This document shows positions 24,801 through 33,800 of a DNA stretch of 64,000 bases, piece after piece. The position numbers and the translations under genes are program-made. Positions within the stretch are counted from its first letter, which is position 1. Each line of letters begins with the position of its first letter. The notes under the pieces were generated by a model, which saw only the letters and a list, made by a program, of their open reading frames with translations, searched no databases and had not been told where the DNA came from. The stretch spans positions 34,157,324 to 34,221,323 of the forward strand of contig NC_030826.1 of assembly GCF_001704415.2 (NCBI RefSeq), given 5' to 3'. The stretch is from Capra hircus. Its lineage: Eukaryota > Chordata > Mammalia > Artiodactyla > Bovidae.

Positions 24801-27238
24801 GTACACCTTACATGTGTGACTTGTGTGACAGGCGAATCATACCTCAATAAAGCTCCTATGAAAAATAGAAAGCAGGAGAGAGGTGGAGTTACAAAAGTCA
24901 GAAGTTTCTAAGATGACAGAGCCCAAGAACCCAGTTGTGGCTGAAAAACCAGCTGATTGGGCAACTCACAGGCCAGACTCTCTGCGACAGTAAGACACTA
25001 CCCATCCAGGTGCAGGGCGGCATTCCTGGGTGTGACTGCCGCCCCCACCAGCAGATGGCCGACTCCAAGTGGCCTCCAGCCACTGGCCAGGTCACTCTGG
25101 CCACCCTGGGACCTGTCAGTTGTGCACCAACCCAATCCCTACTCCCACCGGTTCACAAGGGAATTGGCACCAGCAGGAATTCAGAAACAACACACTGAGG
25201 ACAGGGAGGGGAGCTGCCGCAGGAACCAAGATTTGTCTGTGATACCAGGCTGCTCCGCCACTGGTCCCCAACCCCATTAGACACCATCAAACTCAACAAG
25301 GGGCCCAAGTCAAGATCATCCCAAACATGACCCACACCAGGCACCTCACTTCTAGAATTTTATGATGAACTGCAAAATGTAAAAGAGTCTGTATCTTCCT
25401 ACTCAATTCTCACATTTGGAGCAGAAGAGAAGGGAGACTGCCACAGTGGTCGTCTAATGGTGAGAGCTGAAATAACTCAGCCATGACCCTTTTCTTTTCC
25501 TGGCCTTGTCTCACAGCTCGAAGGATCTCAGTTCCCCGAATAAGGACTGGACTTGGGCCACAGTCCAGTGAAAGCGCCAAATCCTAACCATGAGACCACC
25601 AGGTAATGCCCATCTTTTTAATTACGATAAACATCATAGCTCATATTAGAAACTTCAGTTTGTAGACCAGAGACACAATTAACAGAGATGGAGTTCTCTT
25701 GATCTAAAGTAAAAGACTTACTCCCACAAAGCAGTAAGATAAAAAGAGGCAGATGAATCGGCAGTTGGTGGAGACAAAACATATCCCCGTTGTCTTTAAG
25801 GTGGGAGAAGAGAGGCTGAGAAGAGAGGCTGTTTGAGATTTAAAATCAGTAAAGAGCAAAGGACAGGAGAAAAATTCTGTCCTCACACAGAACCTACATT
25901 CTACATCTACATCCTACATTCTGTCCTCAGACAGAACATCAAAGCTTCTGCAAGACCTTTGAGGGGACAGTGTTTGGAGCAGCTTTTAGGCACAGCTTAG
26001 GAGGTGAGGTATCAGACTGAAGACAATAGGGCGAAGGGAGGAGGAAGTGGGTCCTGCTGCAGGCCTGGGCAGACAGACAGGAGGAACAGTTTTCCAGGAA
26101 GGCAGAGAAGAAAGAGGATTAACCACTGCCGATCTCCTTGGGCCGGGAGGAAATGTCAAGTGTGCTCCCATCGACATGAGAGGAGTGAAGTGCAGGAAGG
26201 AGCTGGGACAGGTAAAGCTAAAGTTCCAAAGCCATTAGGAGCTGGCAGCAGGTTCTCAGAAATCCAGGTCAGATGGGGGGAGGAAATACCATATGAGAAA
26301 TAAAAGTGGGTGAGTTACATTTCCTAGCATGAGTATCAGAGACTACGAAGGAAGCCCTGACATGTGGATCAAAGTTAAAAATACAGTAAGAGGGTCCCCT
26401 AGAGCCAGGAAGGAGGAGAACAGAGAGATGGGGAGGTCTGGGCAGACAGATGGACAGAACAGGAGTGGACTGAAAGTGGCTAGAGGGTGGGGAGTAGGGA
26501 GTGTCAGGAGTCTGAGCCAGGAAGAGACTATGGGTTGGGGGCTAGGAGATCAGCTTCTAACAGACTGTGAGGAGCCCACTTAGGATGTGAGTGCCCAGGC
26601 TAAGGAATGGGGCAGCAGTCGAGGTGGGATGGGGGCCCTCAGGTCCCGGGGCTGATGGAGAGAGGAGGCGGATGAAGCTCTGCCGAGGAGGAAACCCCCG
26701 GAGAAGGAGGCGGGTCCCAGGGCCTGGGGTTCATGGGACCGAGGAAAACGTGGGAGGCAGCAGGCACGTCTAGGGCCTGGGAGCGTCCAGAGTCAGAGGG
26801 AATCCCTGGAGAGTTTCCCGGACGGGGTCCGAGAGGGACTGAAAGAAAGACTGTTGCCGGGGCGACAGGCCACGGGGAGGCAGGGCCGGATCTGAGGCGG
26901 CCGGTCCCCGGCTCGGGCCCGCAGGGTTGGGGTGCGCCGGAGGGCCCCCGGCAGGCCCGGACAGCAGGCCCGTCCGTGGCCGCGGGCCCGAGGGGGCGGC
27001 GGCGCAGCCCGGTCCGTGGCCGTCTCGAGAGGCCGGGCCGCCGGCTCACCTGCAGCACTACCTCCACGTCGTACGAGTTCCCCTTGCTCTTCTGGTGGCC
27101 GCGGAACTTGGAGCCGCTGTAGAGCAGGCTGGTGGCCACGCCGGGCTGCTGCGTGTTGATAGGCGGCGGCGGGATGAGCGAGGCGGCGGAGGCGGCCGAG
27201 GCACCGGCCGGCGGGGGACACTCGGTGCGGACCGGCAT
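15857..27238 (-). CDS. GID4: GID4, Pro/N-degron receptor of the CTLH E3 ligase (6 coding exons)
   Basis: Substrate-receptor subunit of the CTLH/GID ubiquitin ligase. The family binds N-terminal proline degrons in a small beta-barrel. Coding exons: 27238-27050, 22590-22531, 18900-18793, 18717-18616, 17967-17837, 15920-15857, total 654 nt = 217 residues plus TGA; all five introns are GT-AG. The N-terminus [10 protein letters not shown].. is low-complexity; from about residue 40 ([20 protein letters not shown]) the protein is almost identical to the human one and ends PIYEFR. E154 and Y175 correspond to human E237 and Y258, which contact the degron. I chose the ATG at 27238 because the human upstream extension is not preserved here: its start reads GTG and its frame is shifted (see findings). 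It shares a promoter with ATPAF2, 594 bp between start codons. Confidence 0.96.
16490..17195 (+). mobile_element. Diverged L1 3' fragment in the GID4 last intron
   Basis: The order of degenerate motifs (CCTAAGAAGTGACCGCA.., CATCCACTGATCAACAGATAAA, TTGCTCAGCAATAAAGACG, ending CTCAATAAACCTGGTGATTTTA) matches an old L1 3' end. Divergence is high. Confidence 0.55.
21147..21345. repeat. CHR-type SINE (reverse) next to an L1 tail
   Basis: 21147-21268 starts with a T-run followed by GCCACACCATGCGGCACATG and ends CCACTGGACTGCCAGGGAAG, the reverse cetartiodactyl tRNA-derived SINE. 21270-21345 reads like an L1 3' tail (TTGTACATCTTAAATGGGTG). Both lie in GID4 intron 2. Confidence 0.75.
22782..22950 (+). 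repeat. CHR-type SINE with A-rich tail
   Basis: It starts GGGGGACTCTCCTGGTGGTC, carries GGTTCAATCCCTGATCAGGG (B-box-like) and ends in an A-rich run at about 22940. It lies about 190 bp upstream of GID4 exon 2 in gene orientation. Confidence 0.75.
23780..24870 (+). mobile_element. L1 3' fragment split by a BovB/Bov-A fragment
   Basis: Before the break: CACAAGAGATGCCACCTCAC, GTGGAGAAACTGAGCC, AAAATGGTGCTACCACTTTG. After it: TGTACACCTTACATGTGTGA and CAATAAAGCTCCTATG. The interruption is at about 24372-24690. No open frame of useful length remains. Confidence 0.75.
24372..24690 (+). mobile_element. BovB-derived 3' fragment (ART2/Bov-A type)
   Basis: It contains CAGCCAATCCTAAAGGAAAT, GAAGGACTGATGCTAAAGC, TACTTTGGCCACCTGATGCG and GATGGTTAGATAACATCAC, the standard BovB 3' end. 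It ends TGACTTAGCAACTGAAT inside the L1 host fragment. Confidence 0.8.
25488..25612 (-). repeat. CHR-type SINE, reverse orientation
   Basis: The run AAGGATCTCAGTTCCCCGA..GGACTGGACTTGGGCC..CTAACCATGAGACCACCAGG is a degraded cetartiodactyl tRNA-derived SINE in GID4 intron 1. Confidence 0.65.
25640..26580. other. Purine-rich stretch in GID4 intron 1
   Basis: The plus strand is biased toward A and G (many GGAGGA, AGAGAGG and GGGAAG runs). It contains a local duplication around 25885-25945, where CTACATTCT and TCAGACAGAAC-like words recur. I see no gene signal; it may be an old unrecognised repeat. Confidence 0.4.
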
Positions 27239-27563
27239 CGCGGGGTCCCCCGGAGCCAGGGCTGGGGGAGGGGGAGGAACCGCCGCCGCCGCGCGGAAGC
27301 CGAGGGCAGACGGAGGAGAAGCCGGCGCGCGCGTAGGGCGGGCGGGGTCCACCCGCCGGCCGCAAGCGGATCGAGCGCTCCGGCCACCACCGGGACCCCG
27401 GGACCTGCGAGCAGGGCCTCCGGGTCCTGAGCGAACCCCCTCCCCGCCTGCGCTCGCACACACACCCCTTCCGATTGGCTCGGGCGCGCTGAGGGGCGGG
27501 AGCAGGCTGGCTCGGCGATTCCGCCCATTGGCGGGCGGGGACAGCACGTGGCGGGAGCCGAGG

Positions 27564-27581
27564 CCCTCTGGGATTTGTAGT
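27564..27581 (-). promoter_or_regulatory. ZNF143-type site in the shared GID4/ATPAF2 promoter
   Basis: On the minus strand the 18 bases read ACTACAAATCCCAGAGGG, close to the known ACTACAATTCCCAGMRKGC consensus bound by ZNF143/THAP11. That motif is common in bidirectional housekeeping promoters. Binding is inferred. Confidence 0.6.
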
Positions 27582-27692
27582 CTTTTTCCCGAGGCGCGGC
27601 GCGGGGGCGGGGCCGGGGCGTTTGTGATGCTGATTGGCTGCGGCGTGCGCTGAGGCGCGCGGCGGCGGCGCGCTACGAGTGTCGTGCGCAAC

Positions 27693-27734
27693 ATGGCGGC
27701 GCCCAAAAAGGGAGAGGGTGCCGGCGACTGGTGA
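27693..27734 (+). other. Possible uORF upstream of ATPAF2, overlapping a YY1 motif
   Basis: ATGGCGGCG begins a 13-codon frame (MAAPKKGEGAGDW, stop TGA at 27732-27734), about 100 bp before the ATPAF2 start. It would be in the 5' UTR only if transcription starts upstream of 27693; the AACATGGCGGC context is also a YY1 site that often marks the start site itself. A GTGAGG follows the last codons and could act as a donor. Confidence 0.3.
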
Positions 27735-27831
27735 GGAGGTTTGTGGAGTTCGAGCACACGGCGTGTGGTCCCTCCGCTCCTTGTTCCCCGAGCTCTGGTC
27801 TCGAGCGGTCGTTCTCTGAGGCCCCCGCGCG

Positions 27832-30800
27832 ATGTGGAGGAGCTGCCTTCGGCTGCGGGATGGGGGGCGTCGCCTCCTGAACCGGCCCCGAAGTGGCCTC
27901 ACCGCCTCCGAGGGGCTGGGGCGAAAGCCCCCTATCCCCTTCCGGGCCTACGTGCCTCCGGCAGGTGAGAGAGGCCAGGGCGGAGCAGGCTGAGGGGTCG
28001 GCCATGCAGGGTCACACGTCGGGAGGGAAGTGCCCCGCGAGGGCAGGGATCGCTCCAGGGCACACGCGCGTCGTTTCCTTTTGGCAGGTGCGGTTTTTCT
28101 CTCTTTCACTGGGGAAGCAGAGGTCATCCTTGTTTTCAGGCGGGGAAATTCGACTTCTGGGTCGGGATTGCGCTAGAGGCGCGAAGCAGACTCAGAGGTT
28201 TGCGGGGCAAAGGCCAGTCTGCTAGGCTGCTTTCTGTGTCCCCGCGACCGGCACTGAAGGGGCCTGAAGCTCGGGCTTTAAGTCTTCCATCCCGGCCGCT
28301 TGCTCCACAGCTGTCCTGGCCCTGCTTCCTGCTGCCCTCCCAGAACACCTGCCACCTCTTCTAAGGAGTTGACACCCTGTGCCCCCTTCCTGCACTTCCT
28401 ACTCTGATGAGGCTTTCTGTAGCGGATCTTTGTTACTCCTAGGCAGAGATTTGGGGATAAGAGTGGGACTGACTTTAAGTGAGTGAAGACAGTAATGGTT
28501 TCTTTCCTGCCAGTTAGTACTGTGCTGAAGGTGGGGGTGAGGAGAAGGTCACTGCGGTGTTGGAGCTGTTCCGAGGACGCCCGTGTGGCCTCCAGCCCCC
28601 TACCAGCTGTCCCAGCCATCAGCTGCATTGAGAAGAAAGGTCTTCAGAGAGCCTGCCTGTCCAGCTGAGGAGTACACCGGTGAAGTCAAAGCTGGGGGTC
28701 TCTGCTTACAAGTTGTCTTGTCTGCACAAGTGGTTTAGCTTCTCAGTGTCTGCCTCGTCTAAAGAGACAGCTTGTGCTGGATTGAGGGAGATGCTGTAGA
28801 TAGGGAGGCCAGCCTGCCACCTGTTTTTGTAAATAGTTTTCCTGGAACCCAGGCCCCCTCATTCACTGACACACACCTAAGGCTGTTTTCACTACAGTGC
28901 AGAGTTGGCTGGTTGTGCCAGACACCGGATGGCCTGCGAAGCTTAAAACACTTTGGCTTTTTACAGAAAAAGTTTGCCAACAGTGCTGTGGATGCTAGAG
29001 CGGTTTTGGGGAAAAGTGTTTAGTCATCTGGCCCGTTTATAGTAATTGCTGTGGTAGATACACTTGCCCTGAAGAATTTTAAAACAGCCTTACTGAGATG
29101 ATGCACTTAGAATTCACTCACTTAGATTGTACAGTTTAATGGTCCCTAATGGCTCAGATGGTAAAGAATCCGCCCTTGTTGCGGGAGACCTGGGTTCAAT
29201 CCCTGGGTTGGGAAGATCCCCTGGAGGAAGGGCATGGCTACCCACTCCAGTATCCTTGCCTGGAGAATCCCTGTGGACAGAGGAGCCTGGCGGGTTACAG
29301 TCCATGGGGTTGCAGAGTCGGACATACTGAGCGACTAAGCACAGTATACTCAAGAGTTCTGCTGCCATCAGTTCTGGAACCTTCTTATGACACCAAAGGA
29401 TCCCTGTACCCTTTAGCTGCCACTCTGAGTATCCCCCTGCCCCACCCCATCCCTCCAGCCCTAGACAACCACTACTTCACTCTATGAAGTCAAGTCGCTC
29501 AGTCGTGTCCGACTCTTTGTGACCCTGTGGACGGTCGCCTACCAGGCTCCTCCCTCCATGGGATTCTCCAGGCAAGAGTACTGGAGTGGGTTGCCATTTC
29601 CTTCTCCAGGGGGTCTTCCTGACCCAGGGATTGAACCGGGGTCTCCCGCATTGCAGGCAGATGCTTTAACCTGTGAGCCACCGGAGATCTGTATCTATAG
29701 ATTTCCCTATTTTGGACATTTCATATAAATGGGATGTGGTCTTTTTCTCCATTTAGCGTATATCCAAGGTTCGTCCTGGCTTCCCTGGTGGCTCAGACGG
29801 TAAAGCATCTGCCTACAATGCAGGAGACCCTGGTTCGATCTCTGGGTCCGGAAGATCCTCTGGAGAAGGAAATGGCAACCCACTCCAGTACTCTTGCCTG
29901 GAAAATCCCATGGACGGAGGAGCCTGGTAGGCTACAGTCTACGGGGTCACAAAGAGTCGGACACGACTGAGCAACTTCACTTTCACTTTCACAAGGTTTG
30001 TCCTAGAGTTAGCGCATGTCAGTACTTCATTCTTTTTCATAACTGGTAATATTCAGTTTTGGGGACACACCATGTCTTATTTACCCAGTCAGTCATTGAT
30101 GAACATTTGGGTGGTTTTCATCATTTGACTGTTTTGAATGCCTTTGTAAACACTTGAATACAGGTTTTTGTGTGAGAATGTGTTTTCGTTTCTCATAGGA
30201 GGTACCTAAAAATAAATAGGACATCCCCAGTGGCTCAGGGTTAAAGAATACAACTGCACGGCAGGAGACCCGGCTTTGATTCGTGGGTCAGGAAGAGCCC
30301 CTGGAGAAGGGAATGGCAACCCACCCCAGTATTCTTGGCTAGAGAATTCCATGGACAGAAAAGCCTGGTGGACTGCAGTCCATAGGGTCACAAAGAGTTG
30401 GACACAACTAAAGCAATTTAGCACGCACGCAAGAGCAGACTTGCTGGATCAAACGGTAGCTAACTAACTTTCTGAGGATTGGCCACCCCACTTTCCAAGG
30501 TGATTGCGCCATTTTATATTTCCCCAGCAGTGTGTGAGGGTCCCAGTTTCTCTGCCCCCTTACCGACATGTCTGTCTGACTATGGCCTTCCTAGCTGGTG
30601 TGAAGGACTGTCATTTGAATTTCCCTGAGGATGAATGACCTTGGAAGGAAAGTTATGACCAACCTAGATAGCATATTCAAAAGCAGAGACATTACTTTGC
30701 AAACAAAGGTCTGTGTAGTCAAGGCTATGGTTTTTCCAGTAGTCGTGTATGGATGTGAGAGTTGGACTGTGAAGAAAGCTGAGTGCCAAAGAATTGATGC

Positions 30801-33800
30801 TTTTGAACTGTGGTGTTGGAGAAGACTCTTGAGAGTCCCTTGGATTGCTAGGAGATCCAACCAGTCCATTCTAAAAGAGATCAGTCCTGGGTGTTCTTTG
30901 GAAGGAATGATGCTAAAGCTGAAACTCCAGTACTTTGGCCACCTCTTGCAAAGAGTTGACTCATTGGAAAAGACTCTGATGCTGGGAGGGATTGGGGGCA
31001 GGAGGAGAAGGGGATGACAGAGGATAAGATGGCTGGATGGCATCACCAACTTGATGGACGTGAGTTTGGGTGAACTCTGGGAGTTGGTGATGGACGGAGG
31101 CCTGGCGTGCTGCAATTCATGGGGTCTCAAAGAGTCTGACGCAACTGAGCGACTGAACTGAACTGAACTGAAGATGAATGATGTCAAAGAAAATCTTTTT
31201 AGGTGCATTTTGGACACTTGTGGATTTTCTTTGGAGAAGTGTCCATTCAGATGCTTTGACCATTTCTAAATTGGGTTACTTGTCTGTTTATTATTGAGTT
31301 GAGAGGGGTTTTTATATACTGGGCCCCCCCCAGTTAGCCCCGAGCCGCCCCAGGATTGTGGGCAGTCAAAATCTTGCTGTGAGGCGTAAGGCCCGCCAGG
31401 TGCCGCTGTTTAGAAAGAGACCGCTGTCACGCCGCTCGGAGGAGGCGCGGCCTCCGCTCGCGGTGCATTGTGGGGGTTGCAGTTCTGTCCCTAGCAAAGG
31501 CCTGCCGGAAGATTGAGGTTAATGAAAAGAGCACCAGCTGGCCCGGGGAGCCTGAGACAGGACGAGGAGTGTCCGGGGAGGTGATACAGAAAATCGCTTG
31601 TTTCTTTATATGGATTGGAGCAACCTTGCAGGGAAAAGGAGCCCCGTGGACATCAATTTCCACTTAGGCTCTCTTCACAGCAGCTTGTTAGCGCGCTCTG
31701 CCTCTACAGCCAGTTTTCTGTTGCCCAGCTTTCAAAATTCAGTGTTTCTCCACATTCGCATTTCTTTGTATCTGTAGTCCTTAAAATTGCCAGGATGACA
31801 CCACCCTTATGGCAGAAAGTGAAGAGGAACTAAAAAGCCTCTTGATGAAAGTGAAAGTGGAGAGTGAAAAAGTTGGCTTAAAGCTCAACATTCAGAAAAC
31901 AAAGATCATGGCATCCAGTCCCATCACTTCATGGGAAATAGATGGGGAAACAGTGGAAACAGTGTCAGACTTTATTTTTTTTGGCTCCAAAATCACTGCA
32001 GATGGTGATTGCAGCCATGAAATTAAAAGACGCTTACTCCTTGGAAGAAAAAATTATGACCAACCTAGATAGTATATTCAAAAGCAGAGACATTACTTAG
32101 CCGACTAAGGTCCATCTAGTCAAGGCTATGGTTTTTCCTGTGGTCATGTATGGATGTGAGAGTCGGACTGTGAAGAAGGCAGAGCGCCGAAGAATTGATG
32201 CATTTGAACTGTGGTGTTGGAGAAGACTCTTGAGAGTCCCTTGGACTGCAAGGAGATCCAACCAATCCATTCTGAAGGAGATCAGCGCTGGGATTTCTTT
32301 GGAAGGAATGATGCTAAAGCTGAAATTCCAGTACTTTGGCCACCACATGCGAAGAGTTGACTCATTGGAAAAGACTCTGATGCTGGGAGGGATTGAAGGC
32401 AGGAGGAGAAGGGGACGACCGAGGATGAGATGGCTGGATGGCATCACTGACTCGATGGACGCAACTCTGAGTGAACTCCTGGAGTTGGTGATGGACAGGG
32501 AGGCCAGGCGTGCTGCGATTCATGGGGTCGCAAAGAGTCGGACACGACTGAGTGACTGAACTGAACTGAACTGAAGTGTGGTTTTGTCATAGAAACAGAT
32601 ATTCTGTAAAGGGAGTGATTTATGCTCAAAATAAGGGTTCATTGTGACTAGCCTGTCTCTCCCATCTCCAAGGATGGGGTTTCCATTGCTGTCAGCTCAC
32701 CTCATCACTGAACATGTGGGTGCTTCACTTGCTCCTGGTCTCATGATTTGTCTCATGAGACCCAGGACCTGGGAGGGTCCAGGCAGAAAACCTCCGTCTT
32801 TTGAAATTGGGGAGTGTGGATTCCACCAATTGAGTTTTCCGGATCCTGTTCTTAGCACCTGTGTGAACCCCTAACGTGACTCTCTACTTCGTCAGCCCTC
32901 CTTGCGGTGACCTGCCAGGCTCCTCCCCAGATCTGGGCCTCTCTAGCCATCCTCTGCCCTGTGACTGCAGGCTTACCCTGCGCACCACCTTCCTAGCTCT
33001 GAAACCTGCTCTCTGAGGCCCAGCACCTTCCTGTGAACTATTCCTTCTCCTGGAAACTCCCCACCCCCACGCCCTGGAAAGCCACCAGTGCAGGTGGGCC
33101 TGCCCACTCTCCTGCGGCTCTTGGGTGCCATCTGGCTGTGAGGAGGTCTTCCTCTAGCCCAGATGAGACGAGCCTTCCCAGTGCATGTTTGCAGCTTGTC
33201 TGGTCTTCTGGCATCCACGGTTGCTTTATTGTTCGCCTGGATTAGTGTCCGTTGTCCCATGAGACAGGATGCACCTCAGGGGTGGCTTTTGAGTCCTGCC
33301 CTGGGAGGGGGCTGCTCCTCAGCAAGTTTGTTCCTCCCCCCAGCAGAGCCCTGAGCCCACTGGCTGACATCTCCGATCAGGTGCAGAAGTGGCCTGGCCA
33401 GGGCAGAGGAGGTAGGCAGAGGACGACGACCCCCTCGAGGGAGACCTCGCTATCCCGGCAGCTTTGTGTGGTTCAGGCTCTGTCGTCCATCTCTGCCTCC
33501 AACCACCCCCACCCCCACCCCCAGCTGCCCCTCAACCCCCAGGTCTCTCAACCCATCTCCAGCTGTTGGCATGTGTAGAATGCTCTGCTGGCACTTCTTG
33601 CTGGTGGGTGGGCCCCTCCCCCAGAGATGGATCAGAGTCTTCAGATCCCCCCACCCCAGCCCTCTGCTTCCTGCTGGATCTGGCCTTGGACTTGCTGCCC
33701 TATTAGGCACTGGAAAACATGCTGGACGTAGTCTGGACGCCTCGACCCAAGTCTCCCAACAGATGCAGGGGCCTCTGGACTCGGTCTTACCCGCTGTCTG

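Larger units (their letters stand above)
26850..28000. promoter_or_regulatory. Divergent CpG-island promoter for GID4 (-) and ATPAF2 (+)
   Basis: The two start codons face away from each other (27238 minus, 27832 plus) within a CpG-dense block. Visible elements: three ATTGG (CCAAT, minus orientation) boxes at 27474-27478, 27527-27531 and 27633-27637; an E-box CACGTG at 27545-27550; a ZNF143-like ACTACAAATCCCAGAGGG on the minus strand at 27581-27564; GC boxes such as GGGGCGGGGCC near 27606; and a YY1-like AACATGGCGGC at about 27690-27700. No TATA box is seen. Confidence 0.85.
29060..31325 (-). mobile_element. Antisense L1 3' half broken by four SINEs and one BovB copy
   Basis: Pieces at 29060-29138, 29343-29487, 29686-29775, 29993-30214, 30426-30630 and 31173-31325 follow, in order, the reverse complement of the old L1 3' region (CATTTCATATAAATGGGATG, CAGTACTTCATTCTTTTTCA, CATTTGGGTGGTTTTCATC, TTGGGTTACTTGTCTGTTTA). 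They are separated by younger ruminant insertions. It lies in ATPAF2 intron 1. Confidence 0.8.

Noticed and set aside
26639..27902. Two overlapping minus-strand open frames of about 370 codons
   Set aside because: Only the part from 27238 to 27050 is GID4 exon 1. The rest is GC-rich open frame running through the promoter and intron 1, and the second frame is a shadow apart from the remnant of the human leader.
29139..30425. tRNA genes suggested by A/B-box-like sequence
   Set aside because: The boxes belong to Bov-tA SINEs derived from tRNA. No cloverleaf with an intact acceptor stem is present.
31809..32559. Reverse-transcriptase-like proteins as host genes
   Set aside because: These are fragments of a 5'-truncated, stop-containing BovB LINE, not a host gene.
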